Positions 9,124-17,465 of a stretch of DNA of 64,000 nt are shown here, piece by piece. Origin of the DNA: Siphonobacter curvatus (GTDB lineage: Bacteria; Bacteroidota; Bacteroidia; Cytophagales; Spirosomataceae). The notes under the pieces were generated by a model that made no database searches, had not been told where the DNA came from, and saw only the letters and a program-made list of their open reading frames with translations. The position numbers and the translations under genes are program-made. Location: positions 1,488,001 through 1,552,000 of the forward strand of contig NZ_PTRA01000001.1 in assembly GCF_002943425.1 (NCBI RefSeq), read 5' to 3'. Every line of letters begins with the position of its first letter. Position 1 is the stretch's first letter.

Positions 9124-10254
9124 ATGAATCCATTCAATGTTTACCCGCTCTACGACATCGAGCCTGTGAAAGCTCAGGGTAGTTATTTGTGGGATAAAAA
9201 AGGCGATCAGTACCTGGATTTGTATGGCGGTCACGCGGTCATTTCGGTGGGTCATTCACATCCGTATTACGTAGAAGCCCTGACGCGTCAGCTGTCACAA
9301 ATTGGATTTTACTCCAATTCCGTACAGATTCCCTTACAAAAGGAATTAGGTGAGAAACTGGGGGCCCTTTCTGGTTACCCGGACTATTCGCTGTTTCTGG
9401 TGAATTCGGGGGCCGAAGCTAACGAAAACGCCCTGAAACTAGCTTCCTTTTACAACGGACGTAAGAAAGTAATTGCTTTTAAAGCGGCTTTCCATGGTCG
9501 TACGTCCGGAGCCGTAGCGGTTACGGATAACCCTTCCATTGTCGCTCCCATCAACGATAATTCACACGTTACGTTCATCCCCTTCAATGATGTGGAGGCT
9601 TTGAAAGCCAACATGAGCGAAGAAATCTGTGCGGTAATCGTGGAAGGCATTCAGGGCGTCGGCGGTATTCACGTGACATCTACGGAGTTCCTGCAGGCCG
9701 CTCGCCAGTTATGCGACCAGTTCGGTTCCGTACTCATCCTGGATTCCGTACAGTGCGGGTATGGACGGACGGGGAAGTTCTTCTCGCACCAGTTCACAGG
9801 CGTAGAACCCGATCTGATTACCACCGCTAAAGGAATGGGCAATGGCTTCCCAATTGGCAGCGTACTGATTTCACCCAAATTCCACGCCAAATTTGGTATG
9901 CTGGGTACAACCTTTGGAGGCAATCACTTGGCCTGTGCGGCGGCGGTTGCGGTGCTCGACATTATGAAAAACGAGAACCTGATCGAAAACGCCGAAAAGC
10001 AGGGAGCCTACCTGTTTGAACAACTCAAAGGTATCAGCGGGATTAAGGAGTTACGCGGTCGCGGTTTGATGATCGGTATCGAATTTGAGCAGCCCGTCGA
10101 TAAAATCCGGGACACCCTGCTGTTCGAACATAAAATTTTCTGTGGCTACGCGGGCAAGCATACCCTGCGTTTGCTGCCGAGTCTGGCCATCGGTCAGGCC
10201 GAAAGCGATCAATTCTTGGAAGCACTCGATCAAGTATTGGCGGTAAACGCCTAA
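9124..10254 (+). CDS. argD: Acetylornithine (N-acylornithine) aminotransferase
   Basis: 376 residues, class III PLP aminotransferase converting N-acylglutamate semialdehyde to N-acylornithine. PLP lysine is Lys236 in TTAKGMGNGFPIG; NSGAEANENALKLA (95-108) contacts the phosphate; GTTFGGNHLACAAA is present near 266-279. The loop usually reading DE(V/I)Q is LDSVQCGYGRTG here, keeping the PLP-pyridine Asp207 but with Ser208 in place of the usual Glu. Third Arg enzyme in the operon. Confidence 0.93.
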   Translation: MNPFNVYPLYDIEPVKAQGSYLWDKKGDQYLDLYGGHAVISVGHSHPYYVEALTRQLSQIGFYSNSVQIPLQKELGEKLGALSGYPDYSLFLVNSGAEANENALKLASFYNGRKKVIAFKAAFHGRTSGAVAVTDNPSIVAPINDNSHVTFIPFNDVEALKANMSEEICAVIVEGIQGVGGIHVTSTEFLQAARQLCDQFGSVLILDSVQCGYGRTGKFFSHQFTGVEPDLITTAKGMGNGFPIGSVLISPKFHAKFGMLGTTFGGNHLACAAAVAVLDIMKNENLIENAEKQGAYLFEQLKGISGIKELRGRGLMIGIEFEQPVDKIRDTLLFEHKIFCGYAGKHTLRLLPSLAIGQAESDQFLEALDQVLAVNA

Positions 10255-10265
10255 GGAGTTTCAGC

Positions 10266-10422
10266 GTTTAGGGTTTTAAGTTTAGAGTGATTGCGTGAAG
10301 GATAAAAGGAGTGAAAATTCTGTATACACAGGAAAGGTTTTACTCAAAATCGCAAGCAAGGCCACTCTAAACCCCAAACCCGAAACTCTAAACCGCAGCG
10401 GCGGCCGCTCAAAACCCTAAAC
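10266..10422. repeat. Inverted repeats in argD-argF' spacer
   Basis: GTTTAGGGTTTT (10266-10277) pairs with AAAACCCTAAAC (10411-10422), and GTTTAGAGTG (10280-10289) pairs with CACTCTAAAC (10363-10372): two nested perfect stems with a large internal loop. A GC-rich NotI-like sequence (10401-10408) sits between them. Same G/T-left, A/C-right skew as the other spacers. Confidence 0.6.
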
Positions 10423-10429
10423 TCAACCA

Positions 10430-11374
10430 ATGAAACAATTTCTTTCCGTTCATGATGTTCCTGACCTGCCGGGATTAGTGCAGGAAGCTCTTTGGCTGAA
10501 ACAGAACCCCTATGCCGACGAAAACCTGGGACGGCATAAAACGCTGGGCTTACTATTCTTTAACGCCAGCCTTCGCACCCGGCTGAGTACGCAGAAAGCA
10601 GCCGAAAATCTGGGTATGAAAGTGATGGTAATGAACGTTACCACGGATTCCTGGGGTCTGGAATTTGAAGATGGAGCGATCATGAACGGAAATAAGGCCG
10701 AACACGTCAAGGAAGCGGCCGCTGTGGTAGGGCAGTACTGCGATATCATTGGCGTACGGAGTTTTCCTTCGCTGACCGATCGGGAGAAGGATTACCAGGA
10801 GCAGGTCATCAAGCAATTTGTCAAGTACGCTGGCGTACCGATTCTGAGTCTGGAGTCAGCGACACGACACCCGTTACAATCCTTTACAGATCTGATTACG
10901 ATCGAGGAGACGAAAACAGTGGCTCGTCCGAAAGTAGTACTGACCTGGGCTCCGCACGTGAAGGCACTGCCCCAGGCCGTACCCAACTCCTTTGCCGAGT
11001 GGATGAATGCTGCTGACGTAGATTTCGTCATTACGCATCCCGAAGGTTACGCTTTGGCTCCCGAGTTTTCGGGGAACGCCCGCGTGACGCACAACCAACG
11101 CGAAGCTTTCGAAGGAGCTGATTTCATTTACGCGAAAAACTGGTCTTCGTACGAAACCTACGGCCAAATCATCAACAGTGACCCGGCCTGGATGATTACG
11201 CAGGAAAAAATGGGACTGACGAATCAGGCCAAGTTCATGCACTGCTTGCCCGTTCGCCGGAATCTGGTGGTCGAAGACGCTGTACTGGATTCGGCTAATT
11301 CAATCGTTATTCAGGAAGCTGGAAACCGCGTTTGGGCTGCTCAGGCTGTACTCAAGCGAATGTTACAAGCTTAA
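10430..11374 (+). CDS. argF': N-acylornithine carbamoyltransferase (acetyl- or succinyl-ornithine)
   Basis: 314 residues. Carbamoylates N-acylornithine to N-acylcitrulline. The carbamoyl-phosphate motif is NASLRTR (45-51, variant of STRTR), with ATRHPLQS, TWAPH, and HCLPVRRN near the C-terminus, all as I recall them from the Bacteroides fragilis succinylornithine enzyme. The residue known to set the acyl group (Pro90 in the B. fragilis enzyme, Glu92 in the Xanthomonas acetylornithine enzyme) aligns with Ala90 here (NGNKAEH), so substrate choice cannot be assigned from that residue. It sits between argD and argB. Confidence 0.92.
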   Translation: MKQFLSVHDVPDLPGLVQEALWLKQNPYADENLGRHKTLGLLFFNASLRTRLSTQKAAENLGMKVMVMNVTTDSWGLEFEDGAIMNGNKAEHVKEAAAVVGQYCDIIGVRSFPSLTDREKDYQEQVIKQFVKYAGVPILSLESATRHPLQSFTDLITIEETKTVARPKVVLTWAPHVKALPQAVPNSFAEWMNAADVDFVITHPEGYALAPEFSGNARVTHNQREAFEGADFIYAKNWSSYETYGQIINSDPAWMITQEKMGLTNQAKFMHCLPVRRNLVVEDAVLDSANSIVIQEAGNRVWAAQAVLKRMLQA

Positions 11375-11435
11375 TCATAGACGGAAGGGTATGCGGGCAA
11401 AAACCTGCGTACCCTTTTTCTTTATTCGAACCTAC

Positions 11436-12224
11436 ATGCTCACGGTTATTAAAATTGGCGGCAACGTGGTCGATAACCCGACCCTCCGCCAGCAATTTTT
11501 AGCGGATTTTGCGGCCTTGCCCTTGCCTAAGATTCTGGTACACGGGGGCGGGAAGATTGCTACGCAGGTGGCAGTCAAACTGGATGTGGAAACGGTTATG
11601 GTGGAAGGTCGCCGCGTGACCGATGCCGCCATGCTGGATGTTGTCACGATGGTGTACGGGGGACTCGTTAACAAGCAACTCGTCGCTCAGCTACAGGCTC
11701 TGGATTGTAACGCTCTGGGGCTGACCGGAGCCGATGGCGGCATTATCCGATCGAAAAAACGGACAGGCTGGAATGTTGATTACGGTTTTGTAGGCGACAT
11801 TGAGTCCGTGAATGAGGAGCAGATCAAGCGGTTTCTGGAAGTAGGGCTGGTTCCCGTTTTCGCTCCGCTGACCTTTGATCCGGCTCTGGCTTCCATGCTC
11901 AATACCAATGCCGATACCCAGGCTCAGGCCGTTGCGGTAGCATTAGCGAAGCATTTTGAAGTTAATTTAGTATATTGTTTCGAAAAAAAAGGCGTATTGA
12001 CTAATCCTGAAGACGATACGACCGTCATACCCGAACTATATCCGAGTACTTACGCCGAGCACAAAGCCTCCGGAGCTATTTACGCCGGGATGATTCCGAA
12101 GCTGGATAATGCCTTCAAGGCCCTTCACGATGGCGTTAAACAGGTTACCATCTGCCACGCTACCGATCTTCGACAGGCCGTTAGCGAAGGCACCGCCGGT
12201 ACCCGGATCCGACTTACAGAATAG
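11436..12224 (+). CDS. argB: Acetylglutamate (N-acylglutamate) kinase
   Basis: 262 residues from ATG 11436, chosen because the kinase core starts at once (LTVIKIGGNVVD); the upstream frame to 11391 lacks homology. Phosphorylates N-acylglutamate, second step of the pathway. Motifs: KIGG (6-9), HGGGK for substrate/ATP binding, LNTNADTQA, and KLDNAF near the C-terminus. It lacks the long N-terminal helix of arginine-inhibited hexameric enzymes, so simple feedback inhibition of that type is not expected. Confidence 0.94.
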   Translation: MLTVIKIGGNVVDNPTLRQQFLADFAALPLPKILVHGGGKIATQVAVKLDVETVMVEGRRVTDAAMLDVVTMVYGGLVNKQLVAQLQALDCNALGLTGADGGIIRSKKRTGWNVDYGFVGDIESVNEEQIKRFLEVGLVPVFAPLTFDPALASMLNTNADTQAQAVAVALAKHFEVNLVYCFEKKGVLTNPEDDTTVIPELYPSTYAEHKASGAIYAGMIPKLDNAFKALHDGVKQVTICHATDLRQAVSEGTAGTRIRLTE

Positions 12225-12279
12225 AAGCCATTCCGCCCGAATGGTTTGTTTAAACCACCGCAATTGGTAATAACACCGT

Positions 12280-13239
12280 ATGAAATCACTTTTTGACTCT
12301 CGTGTTCATGGCTTCTTGATTGGTACTGCTGTGGGAGATGCTATGGGTGTTCCGGTGGAATTTACAACGCGTAATTTTCTAAAAAACAAGCCCGTTGAAG
12401 GTATGCGAGCCTACGGCACGCACCACCAGCCCGCCGGAACCTGGTCGGATGATAGTGCTCTGACCTATCAAACCATCGAAACACTAATACAGGGGCTGGA
12501 TTACCGAACCCTGGCAAACCGCTTTTTAAACTGGTATCTTTACGGGGACTGGACGGCTCATGGTTCCGTATTCGACATTGGTATTTCCACCCGTAACGCT
12601 CTAGATCGTCTGGAACAGGGCGTAGAGCCCCTGAAGGCGGGCGAAACGAGTGAACTTTGTAATGGCAACGGATCGCTTATGCGAATCCTGCCCCTAGCTT
12701 TCTACTTTCACTACCAGCAGCCGAAGTTGAGTTTGGATGAACGCTTTGCGATTGTACGCAACGTATCAAGCCTGACCCACGGCCACATTCGTTCGGTGAT
12801 TGCCTGCTTCGTACTAGTTTCCTTTGCTCAGGAACTCCTGGCGGGTAAGGAAAAAGTAGAAGCCTACCGGACGATTCAGCAATCGCTGGGTTCGTTTCCC
12901 GAGCAGATTTGTTCAGCGGATGAATGTGAACTGTTTGCCCGTATTTTAAAAGAAGACCTTATACAATTATCGGAAAAGGAAATATACTCTTCTGGTTACG
13001 TACTGCATTCGCTGGAAGCCGCACTGTGGAGTTTTCTGACGACTGACACGTATTCGGATGCCGTCCTGCGGGCCGTAAATCTGGCAGATGATGCCGATAC
13101 TACGGGTTCCGTTACGGGCGGTCTGGCCGGACTCTATTACGGACTGGAAGGTATTCCGGTCAACTGGGTGCAAACGCTGGCTCGCTTCGAAGACATCGAA
13201 GACTTGGCTGGGCGATTTACCCGTTTTCTTCATTCATAA
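12280..13239 (+). CDS. ADP-ribosylglycohydrolase family protein inside arginine operon
   Basis: 319 residues. DraG/ARH-like family that hydrolyses ADP-ribose links, often on arginine residues, using a dinuclear Mg/Mn site. Visible metal-ligand motifs: GTAVGDAMGVPVEF (15-28), GTWSDDSALT with Asp57-Asp58, NGNGSLMRILPLAF, and LADDADTTGSVTGG with Asp271 and Asp273. All key acidic residues seem present, so it should be active. It lies 55 bp after argB and 37 bp before argE, on the same strand. Its substrate here is unknown; the placement with arginine genes may be coincidental. Confidence 0.88.
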   Translation: MKSLFDSRVHGFLIGTAVGDAMGVPVEFTTRNFLKNKPVEGMRAYGTHHQPAGTWSDDSALTYQTIETLIQGLDYRTLANRFLNWYLYGDWTAHGSVFDIGISTRNALDRLEQGVEPLKAGETSELCNGNGSLMRILPLAFYFHYQQPKLSLDERFAIVRNVSSLTHGHIRSVIACFVLVSFAQELLAGKEKVEAYRTIQQSLGSFPEQICSADECELFARILKEDLIQLSEKEIYSSGYVLHSLEAALWSFLTTDTYSDAVLRAVNLADDADTTGSVTGGLAGLYYGLEGIPVNWVQTLARFEDIEDLAGRFTRFLHS

Positions 13240-13276
13240 AGAAGGAGGCATACGGCCCCTTTTTAAATTAGTAAGT

Positions 13277-14374
13277 ATGGCTCAGCTTCTTGAAAGCCTC
13301 ACTATTGATTCCATTGAATTACTCAAACGTCTGATCGCGACGCCCTCCTTTAGCCGGGAAGAAGATCAGACGGCGTATCTGCTGGAAGAGTTTTTCCGGG
13401 AACGGAACATGCCCTTTTCCCGAATGAATAACAACCTGTGGTCCCGGAATAAATACTACAATCCGGATTTACCGACGGTACTGCTTAATTCGCACCACGA
13501 CACGGTAAAACCCAATCCGAAGTGGACCCTTGACCCGTTTAATCCTTTGGTGGAGGACGGAAAACTCTTCGGATTGGGCTCCAATGATGCCGGAGGCTGT
13601 CTGGTTTCCCTGCTGGCTACGTTCTGTTACTTCTACCACCGGACGGATTTAGCGTACAACATTGTCTTTGCAGCTTCGGCGGAAGAGGAAGTTTCGGGAG
13701 CCAACGGCATGGAACTGCTGTGGAATTCCGGAAAGCTGGGTTCGATTGACTTTGCCATTGTGGGCGAACCCACGCAAATGCACCTGGCCATTGCTGAAAA
13801 GGGTTTACTAGTACTCGATTGCATGGCTCAGGGAAAAGCCGGTCACGCAGCTCGCGAAGAAGGAGAAAATGCCCTGTACAAAGCTCTCGACGATATTGCC
13901 TGGGTACGTTCGTATGAATTCCCCAAAGAATCGCCGATGCTGGGGAAAATGAAAATGACGGCTACGGTCATTCGTACCGAAAACCAGCAACATAATGTCG
14001 TTCCAGCCAATTGCTATTTTACGCTCGATGTACGTGTAACGGATCAGTACACGCTGGAAGAAGCCTGTGACATTATCCAGGCCCACATGAAGTCGGAAGT
14101 ACAGGCTCGTTCCGTACGGTTGAGGCCTTCGAGCATTCCTCTGGAACATCCCGTTGTGCAGGCGGGTATCCAGTTGGGCCGTACGACTTATGGTTCACCC
14201 ACTACGTCCGATCAGGCCGTGATTGGCTGTGCTTCGTTGAAGATGGGTCCCGGCGATTCGGCTCGTTCGCACCAAGCCGATGAATTTATCTATTTGCACG
14301 AAATCGAAAAAGGAATTCAGTTGTACGTTGAAGTGCTCAAATACGTGGTGCTGGCGAAAGGGGGACTAGCCTGA
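13277..14374 (+). CDS. argE: ArgE-type M20 deacylase (N-acylcitrulline/ornithine deacylase)
   Basis: 365 residues from ATG 13277; the longer upstream frame overlaps the preceding gene and has no homology. M20 zinc peptidase fold: LNSHHDTVKP (His74, Asp76 region), GLGSNDAGGC (bridging Asp104), SAEEEVSG (catalytic Glu136/137), and a dimerisation domain with GKAGHAAR. In pathways using acylornithine carbamoyltransferase the enzyme removes the acyl group from N-acylcitrulline to give citrulline for ArgG. Last recognised enzyme of the operon. Confidence 0.92.
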   Translation: MAQLLESLTIDSIELLKRLIATPSFSREEDQTAYLLEEFFRERNMPFSRMNNNLWSRNKYYNPDLPTVLLNSHHDTVKPNPKWTLDPFNPLVEDGKLFGLGSNDAGGCLVSLLATFCYFYHRTDLAYNIVFAASAEEEVSGANGMELLWNSGKLGSIDFAIVGEPTQMHLAIAEKGLLVLDCMAQGKAGHAAREEGENALYKALDDIAWVRSYEFPKESPMLGKMKMTATVIRTENQQHNVVPANCYFTLDVRVTDQYTLEEACDIIQAHMKSEVQARSVRLRPSSIPLEHPVVQAGIQLGRTTYGSPTTSDQAVIGCASLKMGPGDSARSHQADEFIYLHEIEKGIQLYVEVLKYVVLAKGGLA

Positions 14375-14455
14375 TCGACAAGAAATCTGCGTATTTCTTC
14401 GGAGAAAAGAATCTTTTTGCCGATTTTTGAATTCAATAGAATCATTCTAAATATT

Positions 14456-14590
14456 ATGGAGCAAAAGGAAACCACTCCCGGCTGGAAAGGTTGGATTAAG
14501 CGTTTGGGCTGGGCCGGCTTTTTCTTCTTTCTAATTAAAGGCTTACTCTGGCTCGCCGTTGGCTACTTCGGATTCAAGATTTTTGAATAA
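14456..14590 (+). CDS. Small membrane peptide, 44 residues
   Basis: An ATG at 14456 opens a 44-codon frame ending TAA 14588-14590. The protein has a Lys/Trp-rich start (KGWIKRLGWAG) and one hydrophobic helix (FFFFLIKGLLWLAVGYFGF), typical of a small inner-membrane peptide. It lies 81 bp after argE and just before a strong terminator, so it could be the last gene of the operon or a separate unit. Function unknown; a real gene is supported by the coherent TM pattern and position, not by recognised homology. Confidence 0.6.
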   Translation: MEQKETTPGWKGWIKRLGWAGFFFFLIKGLLWLAVGYFGFKIFE

Positions 14591-14601
14591 TACATTCTAC
14601 C

Positions 14602-14641
14602 AAAAGAAAGGCTAACTCTCACTGGAGTTAGCCTTTCTTTT
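14602..14641. terminator. Bidirectional terminator after arginine operon
   Basis: Perfect 17-bp stem (14602-14618 with 14625-14641), 6-nt loop, A- and T-rich ends; serves the operon and the converging MFS gene. Confidence 0.88.
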
Positions 14642-14660
14642 GTATATAGGATTGTCTCCA

Positions 14661-15914
14661 TTAAATCAGCTTTACCTGGAGAAGCTCTTTCGTACGAGCC
14701 CAGATGAAGCCGACAATAACCAGCGTAAGGCTTCCGCCAATGAGTACGGAAGGGACTGTACCAAAGGTTTTAGCCAGTAAGCCCGATTCAAAAGCTCCGA
14801 TTTCATTGGAAGTACTGACGAAGATACTGTTAACCGAAAGTACGCGTCCCCGGATTTCGTCGGGTGGAACCAGTTGGAGAATAGCCTGACGAATCACGAC
14901 ACTGATGCTATCAAACGCTCCTGTCAGGAAAAGCATCGTTACGGAAAGCCAGAAATGTGTTGACAGAGCGAAAACGATGGTAGCGATACCGAATCCTGCA
15001 ACGGCAATGAGCATGTTTAACCAGGCTCTACGTACGGGCGAGTACACGGCAGTCGCTACGAGCGTTAGTACGGCTCCGATGGAGGGAGCAGCTCGCAGAA
15101 TACCCAGGCCTTCAGCTCCTACGTGCAGAACATCCTCGGCAAAAACGGGTAGGATTGCTACGACTCCACCAAACAGGACAGCCACCAAATCCAGCGAAAT
15201 GGAGTAGAGCAGGAGCTTGTTACCGAACACAAAGGAGATCCCTTCCCGAATACTCTGCCAGACACTGAGCTGTTCTTCTTCCAGCGATACTTCAGGAATG
15301 GGTTTCTTCTTGATGAATAAAAACAAAAGAAAAACCAATCCTAAGCCCGCAATGACCAGCCACATGGTACCCGCCATCCCCATCCAGGCGTAAAGAAATC
15401 CGGCAAGCCCCGGCCCCAGTATGGCTCCCGTTTGCCAAAACGAACTGTACCAGGATGCCGCATTAGCATATACCTCCCGGGGCGTTAGAAATGCTTTCAG
15501 AGAAGAAGTAGCCGGGCTGTAGAAGCCACGGGCCAGACCAATCAAAGCAACTACGCAATAAATAATGGTGAGTAGAAAAGTATCCGGGTGAGCGGCCCGC
15601 GTTTCGGGCAATGTAGCCCAATGCAGAATAAACGAGCCCACCAGAATAACTAGTAAGCTCAGTAAGATGATTCGCTTTTTGTCGTACTTATCGGCAAAGT
15701 GTCCGCCCAGCAACGCCAGTGAAATGTAGGGGATTGCTTCCGCGAGGCCTACTAAGCCTAAAGCTAAGGGATCGTGCGTAATGCGATAAATTTCGTAACC
15801 TAAGACAACCTCCTGAATCAGAATAGCGGTAGTGAAGAAGAAACTGGCTAGACCAAAAAAGGTAAATTCCCGATAACGCAGGGCGGCAAACGGATCAGTA
15901 GGGTAAGCATTCAT
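14661..15914 (-). CDS. MFS transporter, enterobactin-exporter-like (DHA3) group
   Basis: 417 residues, about 12 hydrophobic segments. Inner-membrane major facilitator protein. The loop after TM2 reads GGHFADKYDKKR, the family's G-x-x-x-D-(R/K)-x-x-R/K type signature, and the cytoplasmic N-terminus (FAALRYREFTFF) is typical of the MFS_3 subgroup that includes EntS. Such proteins export siderophores, macrolides or other small molecules. No neighbour tells the substrate. Single gene between two terminators. Confidence 0.85.
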   Translation of the reverse strand: MNAYPTDPFAALRYREFTFFGLASFFFTTAILIQEVVLGYEIYRITHDPLALGLVGLAEAIPYISLALLGGHFADKYDKKRIILLSLLVILVGSFILHWATLPETRAAHPDTFLLTIIYCVVALIGLARGFYSPATSSLKAFLTPREVYANAASWYSSFWQTGAILGPGLAGFLYAWMGMAGTMWLVIAGLGLVFLLFLFIKKKPIPEVSLEEEQLSVWQSIREGISFVFGNKLLLYSISLDLVAVLFGGVVAILPVFAEDVLHVGAEGLGILRAAPSIGAVLTLVATAVYSPVRRAWLNMLIAVAGFGIATIVFALSTHFWLSVTMLFLTGAFDSISVVIRQAILQLVPPDEIRGRVLSVNSIFVSTSNEIGAFESGLLAKTFGTVPSVLIGGSLTLVIVGFIWARTKELLQVKLI

Positions 15915-15989
15915 GCGAACGAATAGAGCTGTTAGAAAGAAATTCCATGCAATGCTACGAACGTATAGTTAAAAAACGGATTAAAAGAA

Positions 15990-16019
15990 AAAAGAGGTCG
16001 CTATACAGCGACCTCTTTT
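15990..16019 (-). terminator. Terminator after DAHP synthase gene
   Basis: 13-bp perfect stem (15990-16002 with 16007-16019), 4-nt loop, T-run on the minus strand, 17 bp past the stop of the aro gene. It could also work on the plus strand, where no gene needs it. Confidence 0.8.
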
Positions 16020-16036
16020 CTACAGGTATTCTAAGC

Positions 16037-17137
16037 TTATGCCTGAGAAACGGAATGGATTACTTCCGTTTGCTTACGGATCGAAGCTTCGTGGATCAGG
16101 CGGTAAAGGTCTTCCACTAAGTCGGTATACAGACCCAGTTTCTTACCCATTTCAGCCCGTGAAGCGTGCACCTGCTTCCAGCGATCGATTTGGAAAATCG
16201 TCACGCCGTTGTCACGTTTGTACTCACCCATTTTCTCAACAATGGCCATACGCGTAGCCAGCACTTCCAGCAATTCGCGGTCAATGTTGTCTACTTTCGC
16301 CCGGAGTTCATCCATGTGGCTGTGGTACGCTGAATCGTTCACATCGGATTCGCGAACCTGCATGCCACGGAGCATTTCACCCAGAGCAGCTGGCGTCAGT
16401 TGTTGCGAAGCATCCGACCAGGCTTCCGCCGGGTTACGGTGTGACTCGATGATCAAACCGTCGTAGTTCAGATCCAGGAAACGCTGAGTCAATTCAGCCA
16501 GGTATTGACGTTTACCGGCCATGTGGCTTGGATCACCGATGATGGGCAAGTTCGGCAACTGGCGTTTGAGTTCCAGAGCAACCTGCCACATGGGTGAGTT
16601 GCGGTATTTCGTCTCCTGCATGTTCGAGAAACCACGGTGGATAGCCGCCAGCTTCTTCAGACCTGAGTTCTGAAGACGTTCCAGAGCTCCGATCCAGAGA
16701 GCCAGATCAGGGTTTACCGGGTTTTTCACCAATACAGGAATGTCTACGCCTTTCAGAGCGTCAGCAATGTCCTGTACGTTAAAGGGGTTCACCGTCGTAC
16801 GGGCCCCAATCCATAGAATATCTACGTTATATTTTAGAGCCAGTTCAATGTGCTCGGGACTCGCCACTTCAATAGCCAGGGGCAGACCCGTTTCTTTCTT
16901 TGCAGCTGCCAGCCAAGGCAAAGCAGCCTCTCCCATACCTTCAAAGGAACCCGGACGGGTACGTGGTTTCCAAACCCCAGCCCGAATAACGTGGGCGTAG
17001 CCCTCTTTGGCGATTTGGGTTACCGTATCCCAAACCTGTTCTTCTGTTTCTGCACTACAGGGACCCGCAATCATCAAGGGCTTTCCGTTGGTGTTGATCC
17101 AATCCTGCAAGGGCACAATGTCCAGCGTCGCACTCAT
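16037..17137 (-). CDS. 3-deoxy-7-phosphoheptulonate synthase fused to chorismate mutase
   Basis: 366 residues. N-terminal KDO8P-like type I-beta DAHP synthase: GPCSAET (25-31), RAGVWKPRTRPGSFEG, KNPVNPD, and GDPSHMAG metal-ligand region. From about residue 275 a type II chorismate mutase domain follows (MDELRAKVDNIDRELLEVLATRM, then KYKRD-like and ELYRLIHEAS). The fusion joins the first step of the shikimate pathway to the branch to prephenate. In related DAHPS-CM fusions the mutase domain lets prephenate inhibit the synthase. Monocistronic, with its own promoter upstream and terminator downstream. Confidence 0.95.
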   Translation of the reverse strand: MSATLDIVPLQDWINTNGKPLMIAGPCSAETEEQVWDTVTQIAKEGYAHVIRAGVWKPRTRPGSFEGMGEAALPWLAAAKKETGLPLAIEVASPEHIELALKYNVDILWIGARTTVNPFNVQDIADALKGVDIPVLVKNPVNPDLALWIGALERLQNSGLKKLAAIHRGFSNMQETKYRNSPMWQVALELKRQLPNLPIIGDPSHMAGKRQYLAELTQRFLDLNYDGLIIESHRNPAEAWSDASQQLTPAALGEMLRGMQVRESDVNDSAYHSHMDELRAKVDNIDRELLEVLATRMAIVEKMGEYKRDNGVTIFQIDRWKQVHASRAEMGKKLGLYTDLVEDLYRLIHEASIRKQTEVIHSVSQA

Positions 17138-17248
17138 CTTGTAAATCGTTAATTAGTAAGCGTTTATTTGTTCAAAAAGCCGGGGAGCAGTTTATTATGA
17201 TGAAGAGTAACGTTTAGGCCAAATCTTTTAGTACTTTAATTGAAATAA

Positions 17249-17280
17249 CAAACTTAAAATCAGAATGTTAAGTATTCAAA
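17249..17280 (-). promoter_or_regulatory. Bacteroidota-type promoter of the DAHPS-CM gene
   Basis: On the minus strand, TTTG (17280-17277), 20 bp, then TAAGTTTG (17256-17249), an exact TTTG-N20-TAnnTTTG. RNA would start near 17243, giving a leader of about 105 nt. A second -7-like TATCTTTG overlaps the -33 (17284-17277). Confidence 0.65.
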
Positions 17281-17314
17281 GATAGCCCTTTTTATTAAAA
17301 AAATCGGTACTGAC

Positions 17315-17348
17315 TTGTGAAAATGAAGAGCGTTTACCCTTACCTTTG
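17315..17348 (+). promoter_or_regulatory. Bacteroidota-type promoter of the proline dehydrogenase gene
   Basis: TTG (17315-17317), 23 bp, TACCTTTG (17341-17348), close to the TTTG/TAnnTTTG consensus with slightly long spacing. RNA would begin near 17355, about 110 nt before the start. The interval 17138-17465 thus holds two divergent promoters and nothing else I recognise. Confidence 0.55.
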
Positions 17349-17465
17349 TAGCCGCTTTTCGACAAAAAATTATGGATTGCCGATTAGCCCGCTTAAGATT
17401 TAGAAATGCCCAACCTGAACCTGCCTGCTATATTCACACTTTTACACTAACACGGTTCACTTCCT

